DNA from: Leptoclinus maculatus
Lineage: Eukaryota > Chordata > Actinopteri > Perciformes > Stichaeidae
Direction: 5' to 3'
Assembly (NCBI GenBank): GCA_032191485.1
Contig: JAVDOI010000020.1
Span: forward strand, 1,040,753-1,104,752
Length of the DNA stretch: 64,000 nucleotides
Both the position numbers and the translations under genes were made by a program. Positions 1-11,901 of the stretch are shown here, piece by piece (the stretch's first letter is position 1; each line of letters begins with the position of its first letter). The notes below the pieces were generated by a model, which made no database searches, had not been told where the DNA came from, and saw only the letters and a list, made by a program, of their open reading frames with translations.

Positions 1-299
1 TTTTCAACAGTGAACTACAACAAATCATTAATACACATTTGTTTTTATTCAGAAAATATCTTCCAAGCACCATGGGCACAACTTAACTACAAACACACAT
101 GGACAACATTGTTGGTACCCTTCTGTTCAAGAAAGAAAACCCACAATGGTCACTGAAACAACTTGAAAATGACAAAAGTAATAATAGATGAAAATGTACT
201 GAAAATGAACTAATGAAAATCAGACATTGCTTTTGAATTGTGGTTCAACAGAATCATTTAAAAAAACAAACTAATGAAAATTTCCTGGACAAAAATGAT

Positions 300-905
300 G
301 GTACCCCTAACTTAATATTTAGTTGCACAACCTTTTGAGGCAATCACTGCAATCAAGAGATTTCTGTAACTCTCAATGAGACTTCTGCACCTGTGGACAG
401 GTATTGTGGCCCACTCCTCGTGAGCAAACTGCTCCAGGTCTCAGGTTTGAAGGGGGCCTTCTCCAGACTGCATGTTTCAGCTCCTTGCACAGATGTTCAA
501 TAGGATTTAGATCAGAGCTCATGTTTTTCTCTTAGCCATTCTTGGGTGTTTCTAGCTGTGTGTGTTGGGTCATTATCCTGTTGGAGGACCCATGACCTGT
601 GACTGAGACCAAGCTTTCTGACACTGGGCAGCACATTTCGCTCCAGAATGCCTTGATAGTCTTGAGATTACATTGTACCCTGCACAGATTCAAGAAACCC
701 TGTGCCAGATGCAGCAAAGCAGCCCCAGAACATAACCGAGCCTCCTCCATGTTTCACAGTGGGTACAGTGTTCTTTTCTTTGTATGCTTCATGTCTGTGA
801 ACATAGGACCTGATGTGACTTTCCAAAAAGCTCCAGTTTTGTCTCATCTGTCCAAAGGACATTCTCCCAGAAGCTTTGTGGCTCGTCAATATGCATTTTG
901 GCAAA
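300..905 (-). mobile_element. Tc1/mariner transposon relic (3' half of transposase)
   Basis: The minus strand encodes broken pieces of a Tc1-type transposase. Visible pieces are the block KHGGGSVMFWGCFAASGTG near 700-760, a fragment reading SDLNPIEHLCKELKHAVW near 460-520, and a C-terminal tail near 310-370 resembling the family ending (IAVIASKGC-like). Stops and frame changes between them show the element is dead. These blocks normally carry the second catalytic Asp and the Glu of the DDE triad. The N-terminal DNA-binding half is absent. The right side runs into an inverted duplication of its own sequence (about 764-1000). Family assignment is secure; exact ends are not. Confidence 0.85.
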
Positions 906-1000
906 TTCCAGTCTCAGAACTGGAGCTTTTTGGAAAGTCACATCAGCTCTATGTTCACAGACACAATAATGAAGCGTACAAAGAAAAGAACACTGTACCT
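764..1000. repeat. Inverted duplication inside the Tc1 relic
   Basis: About 80 bases near 765-842 reappear in reverse complement near 919-999 with scattered mismatches. Both arms contain the same part of the transposase gene (the FTD...HEAYKEKNTVPTV-like region). The spacer is about 75 bases. This could be a broken-and-rejoined element or two copies inserted in opposite orientation and then trimmed. Confidence 0.8.
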
Positions 1001-1099
1001 ACTGTATTTATGGATGTGCGCGTGGACGAGCCCTGTGACGAATAGGACTCGTCAATATTTACCTGCACATGGAGGATTGAAGCAAAAGCAGAGCTGATG

Positions 1100-2687
1100 T
1101 TTTTGGTGGAAGTTCCTATTTGTGTACAGTGTGCAGAAAAAGACTCATTACTTTTACCATATGGACAGTTTAAGCAAAGCAACTTCACGTGGAGAATCTC
1201 CAGAAACTGAGCAGAGTCTGCTTCTGTGTTGAAGGCATAATGATATGAAAATGTTCTTATTGCTGTTCTTATTGTAGAACATTAGAAGTATGATGGGTCT
1301 ACCGAACTAATCCACATCAAATTATTTTTATTAAACATGTTTTTTGTTAACTTGTTTAGAGCTTTTCTTCTTTTAGTATACAAGTGTTCATGACAATACA
1401 ATCTTTAACTGCCTTTAAATATTAGTCTTGGCCAACTAAAGACCAAAGTACCTGAATAGTAGAGATGAGTATAGTGCCAGTAAGCTTATGTGCTGAAACA
1501 TGTTGGTTAGATGTCTTTAGAAGATGTATCAACCAACATACTGTTGTCTGAGGTGCAGGCGAATGTGTCACAGACTTTCAGATGTGAAATAACTAAATAA
1601 CATTACAGTGAATGAGAGAGCTTTAGGACTCTCTTAGTGTTTGGAGCCAGACAATTAAAAACAAGTTGTATTTCCTAAACGTGCAAAAGGACAAAATATC
1701 TATGTTTTAAAGTATCAATTTTGTATCAGAAGGCACATTTGTGAGGCTTATAAGGACTTAAGTGTGAAATGTTTGCCTAAAGCAGAACAGCTGGAGGTTA
1801 GAGTGGGTGACATCATACCGCCCCCTTCTGGCCTGGACAGGATCCCACACTCATCCTCTTAACAAAGTTAATTTGATGTCAAAATTAAATAAATACATGA
1901 ACAAAAATGTGACTACATCCTGTATGGGTCACATTCTTCTAAAGATAAAAATATTAATTTCCCCAGATATTAGTTTACATCACCACAAATATGAATACAA
2001 AGCACATCACATGTATTTTACAGCATCCAAAATATGCTTTCCAGGTCAGATCAGAGTTGAATCACTGAATCCATGGAAATGTTATAATGCATGTTTGATT
2101 CCTATATTTAAAATGTTTTGAAAATTATCATCCCACAAATATGAATTGCTGTCAAGTGCACCTTTAAAATGTTAAAGTGATATTCAGAGATTATTCAATT
2201 AATTTAGGGTTGTAATTGTTTTAGCCTGAACACATTGGTCAATTGTTATTGGGGTGAATATGTATAGATATGTTAAGTCATTATAATCTTCTAATAAATG
2301 AAGTATATTAAGGGGTGAAGGGGTCAGTTTGTGTTTTCTTCAGGATTTAGTTTGGTTCATTTAAAATGATCAAGATTAAATAACATTTACAATGCACCAC
2401 CAGTAAACAACACTTACTTCACTTTTATAATATATCAAATCTGGAGTCAATTTTTTTAAAACACAGTTATCAGTGAATAGCTCTGAAATGTAATAGTGTA
2501 GTTATTTATGTCAGCAGGTTGTGATGCAGTTATTTTTAAACCTTTGTTCTAATTCTAACTGCTGTAAAAAAATGACTGAAACTACAGGTGGATGGACCAT
2601 AATAAAACCAACAATAGCAAGTTAAAGTTAAAATGAATTTCATTCACAATGTAATACAGTTCAACATAACATGTAACAATATGTTGG
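1100..2687. other. AT-rich stretch with no recognisable gene
   Basis: I see only short chance reading frames and no convincing splice pairs, tandem repeats or transposon ends. One frame of 104 codons (1807-2121) has ordinary non-coding composition and no motif. Confidence 0.6.
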
Positions 2688-3510
2688 CTGCGATTCCGCC
2701 GTCAGGCTCAGCTCCGCCTTCGGGCTGCGATTCCGCCATCAGGCTCAGCTCCGCCTTCGGGCTGCGATTCCGCCGTCAGGCTCAGCTCCGCCTTCGGGCT
2801 GCGATTCCGCCGTCAGGCTCAGCTCCGCCTTCGGGCTGCGATTCCGCCGTCAGGCTCAGCTCCGCCTTCGGGCTGCGATTCCGCCGTCAGGCTCAGCTCC
2901 GCCTTCGGGCTGCGATTCCGCCGTCAGGCTCAGCTCCGCCTTCGGGCTGCGATTCCGCCGTCAGGCTCAGCTCCGCCTTCGGGCTGCGATTCCGCCATCA
3001 GGCTCAGCTCCGCCTTCGGGCTGCGATTCCGCCGTCAGGCTCAGCTCCGCCTTAGGGCTGCGATTCCGCCGTCAGGCTCAGCTCCGCCTTAGGGCTGCGA
3101 TTCCGCCGTCAGGCTCAGCTCCGCCTTCGGGCTGCGATTCCGCCGTCAGGCTCAGCTCCGCCTTCGGGCTGCGATTCCGCCGTCAGGCTCAGCTCCGCCT
3201 TAGGGCTGCGATTCCGCCGTCAGGCTCAGCTCCGCCTTCGGGCTGCGATTCCGCCGTCAGGCTCAGCTCCGCCTTCGGGTCTGATCCGCCGTCAGGCTCA
3301 GCTCCGCCTTCGGGCTGCGATTCCGCCGTCAGGCTCAGCTCCGCCTTCGGGTCTGATCCGCCGTCAGGCTCAGCTCCGCCTTAGGGCTGCGATTCCGCCG
3401 TAAGGCTCAGCTCCGCCTTAGGGCTGCGATTCCGCCGTCAGGCTCAGCTCCGCCTTCGGGTCTGATCCGCCGTCAGGCTCAGATCCGGCTTCGGGTCCGA
3501 TCCGCCGTCA
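2688..3510. repeat. GC-rich 37-bp minisatellite
   Basis: A 37-base unit beginning CTGCGATTCCGCCGTCAGGC is repeated about 22 times. Variants include GCCGTC/GCCATC, CCTTCGGG/CCTTAGGG and short units reading GGTCTGATCCGCC. The period is fixed by starts at 2688 and 2725. Because 37 is not a multiple of 3, a reading frame through the array cycles through all three phases and returns after 111 bases. The 140-codon frame at 2633-3055 is therefore an artefact of the array. The block is much richer in GC and CpG than its AT-rich flanks. Confidence 0.95.
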
Positions 3511-4000
3511 GGCTCCGAGTTCAGATGCAAGTGACAGTCTGAGGTCAGCTGACCTTTTATAGCGTCTTGGTGGCGTCGTTTCCATGACATTTAATGACGT
3601 ATGCGCGTCCGTTGTCATACACCCGATAGCAACAGAGACTCTACGTTTTTATTTAAAAATCTTATATTTGTTAATATATTTCAGTAGTTTATATATATAT
3701 ATATATTTGTGAGCTGAGGCCAGGTTTTAACACGTCAAGCACTTCTACATATCACTTACTTTTAATTAGAAGAATAAGAATAAGAGCGCTCATGTTACCC
3801 ATAGAACAGCCTGATCGGCAGTAAACTCCGCCAGCACCGGGGGCTCAGCGCTCACGGTGCCCGCCTAGAACAGCCTGATCTCGGCGAGTCCTTTTGAAAC
3901 TTGCTGCTGGTAATGACGTCTCTGTAGCGTTTTCCTCGCCGGCAAAGAGGACAGCAATCCGGATCTGATCCACATACATATACATACAATTATATATACA
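3511..4000. other. GC-to-AT transition, no gene recognised
   Basis: The stretch holds ordinary mixed sequence with a short AT run near 3690-3710. A minus-strand 63-codon frame enters the AT microsatellite and has no family motif. Confidence 0.5.
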
Positions 4001-4007
4001 ATTACAA

Positions 4008-4200
<193 letters not shown>

Positions 4201-4387
4201 ATAATACACTTATATAATAATATATCATTTTTTCTTTTTAATGAAAATGAAAAAAGCAGGGTTGTCATATTTAGTTTGATTGTACAAATACTTTACACTA
4301 AAAAAACGGATTAAACTCATTAGCAAGACCAGCTGAGGTGGTGATGTCATCAAGTAAGGCAGTAACAATTGTCCTTACTGCATTCTC

Positions 4388-4464
4388 TGGACTTGAAGTC
4401 TGGACTTGGAGTCCAGACTTCAAGTCCATACTCCAAAAGTTCACAAGTCTGTACTTGTGAACTT
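4388..4464. repeat. Two adjacent perfect hairpins
   Basis: The first hairpin has two 19-base arms (4388-4406 and 4410-4428) with no mismatch and a 3-base loop. The second, starting 9 bases later, has two 11-base arms (4437-4447 and 4454-4464) with a 6-base loop. Both use the words ACTTG/CAAGT, so they may descend from one repeat unit. No coding region is attached. Confidence 0.9.
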
Positions 4465-4999
4465 GGGTATTGAGAAAGGCCCGTTAACTAAATAGTATTA
4501 TTATTTCTTAAAGAATATTCTTATAATATTAAGTTGTTTTTCAAAAGGTAATTAAGAATATTTTTTTGAAAAAAATACACAAGACTTAAACCACAAGACT
4601 TGACTGCATGGAAGCCCATATTTGACAGAAAAAGAAAAAGAAAAAAAATAACAAAACTTAAAATACTATTATGAGATAGAAAGTAAAGATTTAAGATACT
4701 GAATTGAAAAATAATCCAAAGTTAATATGCTAAATTGAAACTACTTGTAACAGCACACTATACCAACTATGGTCTCAAAAGCATGACTAAAACAAGTGAA
4801 GTCATAGAGAAGTCATCAGGAGACATGATGGCTGGTTGGTGAGAGGATGACATGATCTGGAATGACAAGTTAACGAGTTGGCAGATAAAGAGAGAAATCA
4901 TGCAAAAATGAAAAACTGGCTGATGCTTTGTCACTATTGCTGCATCCACATGGAATCAGACAGATGGACAACACCTTTTAGAAAAACAAGCAGATGAAA

Positions 5000-5245
5000 C
5001 CTCCTTCTTTCATCTCAAAAACATTGCCCGTCTACACCCCCTCCCTCTCCTCCTCAGTCGCTGAAACACTCATCCTCACTCAGCCTTCATCGCCTCATGA
5101 CTCGAGTACTGCAACAGCATCCTGTACGACACATCCACCAAAATCATCCACAAGTTAAGATACATCCAGAACTCAGCTGCACCAGAGATCAGACCACCCC
5201 AGTCCTTCAAAATCCTCCACTGGCTCCCATACAGAAAATATTCTA
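5000..5245 (+). mobile_element. L2-type LINE reverse transcriptase fragment
   Basis: The plus strand reads, with decay, as the C-terminal part of an L2-like reverse transcriptase. Recognisable blocks are FHLKNIARL, LEYCNSILYD (family SRLDYCNSLL), IQNSAAP, and SFKILHWLPY (family LHWLPV). A stop lies before LEYCNS. The element is 5'-truncated, as is usual for LINE copies, and no longer codes. Confidence 0.8.
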
Positions 5246-6160
5246 CTTTTGACTACACATGATTTTAAATTCTATTTAGAAAGTGTTTGCTAGAGATGAA
5301 CTTTTATTCTCTTTGTCTTCTTTGTTGATATAGCAGTACATAAAACATGTGTACAACCCAAATTGTTCATTCCAGGAATGTAACCAGTGTTTTAAAAATA
5401 AATAGATAGAAAAAAATGAATGAAATCAAATTTAAATTAACATCTAACACATCTAATCAAATGAGTCTTGGCAAAAGTTTTTTTTTTTTCACATTTTCAC
5501 ATTTCTGTTTTGAGTCAGTCTTGTTCTTTTGTCATTTTCATATAATTTTTACATCTTGTTGCCTTTGTAAGAAAGACATTTCCGCCCAGACTTTTTCCAT
5601 GCAGAACACATTGCAATAAACTAACAAGAAAATTACTCAATTTGCAGTCTAAATCTCCCGCATGTTTTACTGAATATATCCAGTATTTCTTATCATATAT
5701 GCCATTTTAATGGTCCATCATGGGATGCCCAAAATAATCTCCCATGGGAAAGTGTTACAGTTACAACAGTTACATCTCACATTCTTTGTCAGATGTCTTT
5801 ATTTGAGCACTTTACTTAGTAATAACAATATGCTATGGTCAAATGTATCTGAAGCTGAACCACCGGTTATATAATTTCTAAGAAACTGTAGCACACTCTT
5901 TGGTATCACAACCCTTATTCTTGTCATGTATCAGAGATTATATGCTACGCATAAACATTTGTGCTACTAATTGAATTATATATTGAATATTCATTTAATC
6001 GATTTATCATATTTTCACATGTAGCTTGTCAATATTTTTAGTCACATTGAAGTAAACATTACAATGCTCCTATGGAATAGTAGTCTTTTATTTATTATAA
6101 TACGATACTATAAACTAAAACTGCATCCACTAATGAGGCGGTTCAAAGTTCACGAAGAGA
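5246..6160. other. No recognisable feature upstream of rwdd4
   Basis: AT-rich sequence with poly-T and poly-A runs. I see no gene, repeat array or transposon ends here. Confidence 0.5.
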
Positions 6161-6167
6161 GCCTAAC

Positions 6168-6177
6168 TGCGCATGCG
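6168..6177. promoter_or_regulatory. NRF1-type site TGCGCATGCG upstream of rwdd4
   Basis: The palindrome-like TGCGCATGCG lies about 145 bases before the rwdd4 start codon. It matches the NRF1 binding consensus (YGCGCAYGCGCR core), common in housekeeping promoters. The same ten bases lie upstream of ing2. Function is inferred from motif and position. Confidence 0.6.
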
Positions 6178-6320
6178 TGTAACATGGTGGCAATAGCTGT
6201 ACTAACTGGGGAAGTTGTGAAATTATTATCATCGTTTTTAACAAGCGAAATGGGTTGTTGACTGTGGGACTCGCATACACTCTACACAGAGAGTATATCC
6301 TACAGGAGCAGAAGGACACA

Positions 6321-9300
6321 ATGACGGCTAACGAGGATCAGGAGGTATGATGAGTGATTCTGCAGTAGTAGGCTAGCGGCTGCTAGCGGCTGCTAGCTGC
6401 TGTTAGCTGCTGTTAGCGGCTAACTACCGGAGACTAGCATGACTGCTAGCATGATAACGTTAGTCTAGGTTGGCGAGCTTAGTTGGCAGCTATTCTTCTC
6501 GTTACACAGCGAAACGGGACAGGTGTCGGTGTTTATGTGATGAGAAAGAGCTCAGCCCGGAGAGTCCAATGACTCTGTAGCTGTTGTTGAGCCCTGATCA
6601 GCTCGTGACGGAGTAAATGGTTCGCCAAACTCCATTCAGAAGTTACGTGTGTTTAAATATATGGAGGAATGCGTGCCACATAAACCTTAAATCAGGACCG
6701 TTTGTGATTACAAAACGGCCTTGAATCCATCCGGTGTAACCGTTAACTGTCAAACATTAGAATTGGATGTCGGTGTTATACCTCAGCCATCTGTTTCACG
6801 TAATAAGTGGTAAGTTAGCTTAGCACTTGGCTTTAGCAAGTGAAAGGTTGAATTCACCGGTAGTCAGTGAATGTCTGGAGGATCACGTGTATACCAATTT
6901 AATGACATGTCGTCATGGTGTTCGATGCACGGAAGCTGTAAGGACAAGCTGTAATTAATTGTAAAGATGTAATGAACTTCTATCTGACTAACCTCCTGTC
7001 TCTCTCTCTCTCTCTTCTTCAAACACAGATGGAGCTGGAGGCTCTTCGCTCCATCTATGAGGGGGATGAGTGTTTCAAGGAAATCACTCCAGTTTCCTTT
7101 CAGTTTAGGGTGAGTACTGTCCCCTGTACTGTCCCCTGTACTGTCCCCTGTACTGTCCCCTGTACTGTCCCCTGTACTGTATTCTGTGCTGTTAAAGCCT
7201 GCTATAAGAAAAAGACCTGTGCCTCCCGGACACATTGTTCCAAAAGGACATCCATCAAATTAACGCAATAACCTCTCAAAATGCTTTTTCACTTGTATTT
7301 CATGTCCTTAACAACTATTGAGAGTTACTGTGTAGCAGTACTTTGTCTTACCTTCTATTTCAATGTTCTATGACAGATAGGAGACCTTGAGGACACCAAA
7401 GCGTTCATCCTGGACCTCACATGGCCTGACCTGTACCCTGAGGTGGCCCCGCAAATCTCCCTAGATTCCTTTTTCAACAACAAAATGTAAGTTGCACGCA
7501 CACTGCTGTATTATTAATATTAATATTATATTATTATGCATTGGTTTACATTTGTAAGAACTGATGAAAGATTAGAAGCTGAGATAATCTGGAAACACTT
7601 AGGATTCTTTTCAGAAATCAGAAAAATGTTTTAAAAATGTTTTCAATTATTTAAGTATTTTACATTTTATTAATTCAGATTTCTGTACAACATTAAAGGA
7701 ATACTAAATCCATGAGTTATTTATCTGCCCAAAAGCTGTCGAATGTAAGTAGAATTGGTTTATTGTTGATGGACATACTTTACACTGATTTCACGACAGC
7801 TCTCCCGGGACCAAGCAGCTCATCCTGTCAAAGCTGGAGCAGCAGGTGGAGGCCAACCTGGGCACTGCCATGATGTATACTCTGTTTGAGTGGGCCAAGG
7901 AGAACCAGGAGGCCCTCATGGAGAACCACAAGGCTGTAGTCATCGCTGTGGTCAGTATGGTTCATCTCACTGAATACATCCGTACAGTCCTGTGTCTCGG
8001 GTCCATTTTTGGTACCAAGCCCTGATAGCTGCACAACCCCAGAGAGCTATCATCATTGATGTTGTGGGACATCTTCTTAGCTGGTTTTGTGCTGTTTTTT
8101 CCTCCCCTCGGGTTAGAAGAGCCTTGTAATTGAATGATTGTTAAACAAAAGTCATCAGACAAAATAACTTGTTGTTGTTGCAGACGTCCAGCGACGCGAT
8201 TGCCTCAACAGGCAAGAAGAGGGAGAAGAAGGAGCAGCTGACTAAATCTCAGAAGAGGAGGATCATCAACAGAACAGGTACATCCTCAAAATGATTCAAC
8301 CCCCATTGCAAATTAGGTTTATTGGCAACATTTACAAACTTTCAGCTGTTTTCAATAAACAACTCAAACAAGGACAATTTAAATAGCTCAACACAACTGA
8401 GACTACAAGTGGTTTCTCCTAATTTAACACAAAATGCCACTTTTAATGACTACTGCAGTCTCAAAATGATTCAACCCCTTCATGACGAGCATCTTTAGTA
8501 CTTAGTAGAGAAACCTTTTGCTGTTATGACCTGATGCAAACGTGATGCATAGCCAGACACCAGTGCTGACGGCGTTCCTGAGGAATCTTAGCCCATTCCG
8601 TTTGATTGTATATTAGAAATACGGGTAAGTCAAGAGAATTGTCCAAAAAGTTAAGAGCAGAGATCATTGCCTTGCACTAACAAGGAAAAGGATACAAAAA
8701 GATAGCAAAGGCACTGAATGTTCCTAGAGATACCGTTAGAAGCATAGTTCACAAGTTTAAAGTTAAAGTTACACAGGCTACACTACCTGGACGCGGCAGA
8801 AAGAGGAAGCTATCGATGGCTGCCACCAGATTTCTGAGGAGGCTGGTGGCCAAAAACCCTCGAGTGACTGCAAAAGACCTGCAGCAAGACTTGGTGGCAG
8901 CAGGCACTGAGGTTTCAGTTTCCACAGTAAGCTGCATACTAAACACTGACGGTCTCCATGCCCCAACTCCGAGACGTACACCACTACACCCACAAGCACA
9001 AGAAAAGTTGGCTCCAAAATGCTCAAAACCATATTAATAAGCCACAGAAGTTTTGGGATTCTGTTCTGTGGAGCGATGAAACAAAACTGGAACTTTTCGG
9101 GCCCGTGGATCAGCGGTATGTCTGCAGGAGGAAGAATGAAGCATACGCTGAGAAGAACACCCTGCCTACAGTGGAGCATGGCGGTGGCTCGTGATGCTCT
9201 GGGGCTGCTTTGCTTCGTCTGGCACTGGAAACCTGCAGCGTGTGGAGGGCAAGATGGATTCAATCAAGTATCAAGATTCTTGCTAAGATTCCTGTCAGAT

Positions 9301-9722
9301 GTCAGAACTGGTCTCTGGCTATGCATCACGTTTGCATCAGGTACTTTGCTGAGCAGCCAGAGATACCAAAGTAGAACTCAAGTTTGATAACACTTCCTTA
9401 TGATTTCTGCTTTCAGATAACAAAGGGGAATTGCCAAGAGGTTGGAACTGGATTGACGTTATCAAAGTAGGTGACTTTTACCTTCTCTCCACGAGGTGGT
9501 GCACTTATTCAGTTTTAAACCTGCAGTGACATTCATCATGAACCTTTTGATTCAATTTGTCTTTCTCTCCTTCGTCCCCTCTGCCTGACGTTCCTGCAGC
9601 ATGTAAGTGAAAACCATCTGAATAAAACGTTCTTTCAGATCCCTCGCACGATGCCACGTCTCACTGTTTGTCCCGCTTTCCTCTTGCAGTTGAGTAGAAC
9701 GGGAGGAAAAGATGACGAATAG
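6321..9722 (+). CDS. rwdd4: RWD domain-containing protein 4
   Basis: Eight coding exons were read by eye: 6321-6344, 7029-7109, 7377-7486, 7800-7950, 8184-8277, 9417-9466, 9600-9602 and 9690-9722. All have AG/GT borders and keep frame, giving 181 residues (human RWDD4 is about 188). The start is MTANEDQE. Exons 2-4 form the RWD domain (about residues 9-115), with MELEALRSIYEGDE, then FFNNK and LGTAMMYTLFEWAKENQ. Exon 5 is Lys-rich (GKKREKKEQLTKSQKRR). The end is KGELPRGWNWIDVIK-H-LSRTGGKDDE. RWD folds are protein-interaction modules; the cellular role of RWDD4 is poorly defined. Its neighbour ing2 is also its neighbour in human. Intron 5 holds a dead Tc1 element. The seventh exon is only CAT (one His). 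Confidence 0.94.
6372..6440. repeat. Short GCTAGC/GCTGTTAGC tandem repeat in rwdd4 intron 1
   Basis: Imperfect 10- to 11-base units (GCTGCTAGCG, GCTGTTAGCT) are repeated about five times shortly after the exon 1 donor. The same TTAGC/GCTAAC words recur elsewhere in the window (for example 57840-57960), so they are a common local repeat word. Confidence 0.6.
7116..7180. repeat. 12-bp tandem repeat abutting the rwdd4 exon 2 donor
   Basis: The unit ACTGTCCCCTGT is repeated five times, starting 7 bases inside intron 2 (donor GTGAGT at 7110). The run keeps an open frame in both directions, which produces spurious TVPC and GDST repeat proteins. Confidence 0.9.
8280..9260 (+). mobile_element. Degenerate Tc1-like transposon in rwdd4 intron 5
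   Basis: The word CTCAAAATGATTCAACCCC occurs at about 8284 and again at about 8460 in direct orientation, like the paired direct repeats inside a Tc1 terminal inverted repeat (IR/DR type). Transposase pieces follow on the plus strand in different frames: a helix-turn-helix part (RVTAKDLQQDLVAAGTEVS, about 8860-8930) and a catalytic part (FWDSVLWSDETKLELFG, about 9050-9105, with WSDE carrying an Asp; then HGGGS near 9180). Frameshifts and an absent right end make it inactive. It sits wholly in the intron and leaves the splice sites intact. Confidence 0.88.
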
Positions 9723-10260
9723 GCCCGAGAGCAGCCGTCCGGTGCTGCTTTGTTACAAGGAGGCGCAGTGAAGACTGAACTCAGTGCAGCCTGTTGATGC
9801 TGCTGCTCCTGGCAAGACACCTTCACATCCTTCATCCTCAACATTTAACACTCAACATGGCTGCTGGCCCCCTGAGAACCAAAGCAGGCTGGGGAACGGT
9901 GGACTTTGAGCTGAATGATTGGAAGCCCTTGTTGTGTTTTATGTGTTGGTGGGATGCAGCCAAGTGAAGAGGAACACCATCATTGGCTTTCGTTAGCGCC
10001 CAGATATTCTGCTCAGTCATCCATCAGGAGTGTGCTTGAGATACTTGCTGTCACTGCCGTGTTTTCATGAGATGAGGCCCAGCGGTCAGGCACTGGAGCT
10101 AAAACATGTTGGATGTGTCAAAGTGCAGAGACATTTTTAACACGCAAAATGTCACCATTTTCATTTTTTTGCAAATGTTTTCTTTCCTGATTTAAATTTG
10201 AACTGAAAAACATTTTTATATATGTAGATGTATATAAATAAAAACCTAATTGGTCTACTG
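9723..10260 (+). other. rwdd4 3' UTR
   Basis: The sequence after the TAG at 9720-9722 is non-coding. It contains an AATAAA polyadenylation signal at 10237-10242, giving a 3' UTR of about 540 bases. No other gene overlaps on the opposite strand. Confidence 0.6.
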
Positions 10261-11901
10261 TTTGTCTGATGTCATTTACATTTAGTGATTGATTCATGTA
10301 AGTGGTTTCTCCTGCAGCAGGGTTGTCTGTGAACATCACATCAGCTGCCTTAAAGTTCAGAAAGTCAGAAAACCCATGAGCGAACAAAACAAAGATGTGA
10401 ATATTTTCACAACATTATAAACCGGTGGGCTCAGAATTTAAGTACGATTGAAAAGGTAAGTAAATAAATCAAAAACTGCTTTCAGTATTGTTTTACAGGC
10501 TGGTATAACGTGTGGTATTGGGGGACTGCACTGAGGGAATGTTTACTAATGGCCTCAAATTTCTAAAATACTGGTTACAGACCAGAAAAACAACTGCTGA
10601 ACGACTACATGGGGATGTGGAAACTCATTTTTCTACTAGTTATGAACAGCATATCTGTGCTGAACAAAGCTAAATGTTAACTGATATTATTCTGCCACAT
10701 TCCCAAAAGACGAGCTAAATGCTGTATAAGTAAACTATAACATCTTTAATAATTAGAGCACATTTCATGTGGAATGAGCAGGTGTGACTGACTGTAATAT
10801 GGCTATATACTATGAAACATGTATTTGAGGCGGGAAACAGTTTCCTTGTTACGCTGTTTTGCTGGAAATATTCCTGATTTTGGAATTTCATGTTTCCTCT
10901 TTTGGGACCGGAAGTTGTGCCTTTCATTCTCTGAAGCTTGACAGATGTCGCATCGGTCGGAGGTGACGGTACGTGGACGGGTAACAGAGACGGGCTTACC
11001 AAGAAGAAGAAGAAGAAGGTAAGTGTTTGGGTTTTTTGTTTGAACGACAAATCATCTACTTTTAGTTGTCACTAATAATTCAGACTGGATTTTTGTTTGT
11101 TTGAAAACTCATTTTATTGAGGCTCTGCCTTAATTAAATGCAGCTAAAAGCTATTTGAAAAAACGACCAAGCCCGTTTGTTATGCTCAGTATTGAGTTGA
11201 TCCATTACTTAATAGCTATATGTTATATTTATCCATTTATTGGATGAGTGTGAAAGGTTTCTAGTGAGCCCCTACTGGTAACAATGGAAACGTGTTAATA
11301 TACTCATGTAGATAGTTCCAGTGTTATAGGATATTATATACACAGATGTTATGTGTATATTTAGCTTGTAATAATTGCAGTATTTCATAAAAGATCAAAT
11401 ATTCTTTTTAGTAATGTGAACACTTTTTGTCTTGCAGGGGGACAGAGACACAGCTGTACACAATGGCCCAGCTGCACTGTGTCCGGTGGTCTGTGTACAT
11501 TATAGGTATCACTATGTGGAGGACAAACAGGAAAGGGCATGACAACCGACTGAAGGAGGAGTCCAATGCTACCAATCACCTCAGATTAAGTGCCTCAAGC
11601 CAACAGCACTGAAGCACTAAATGTTTTTTTGTTTCTGTTCATTCATTCGTGACAAAAACAATCCTAAAGTTCTTTTACTGCTGAGTCATCCTGTTTGTCT
11701 CCAGCTGCAGCAAACAGGCTGAACCCTTAATGATCCTTCCTCATAGGACAGGATAACTGACATACTGACAAGGCCATTTTGTCAAGAAATGCCATCTATA
11801 GACCTGTTCATATAAATGAATATGACTATTCCATCCTTAGATGAAGTCAAAAGACATAAAGCTTTAATAACCTTCAAACCAACACACGATGTTTTTAACA
11901 G

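Noticed and set aside
2633..3055. 140-codon frame in the 37-bp array
   Set aside because: A product of the stop-free minisatellite; it changes phase every unit.
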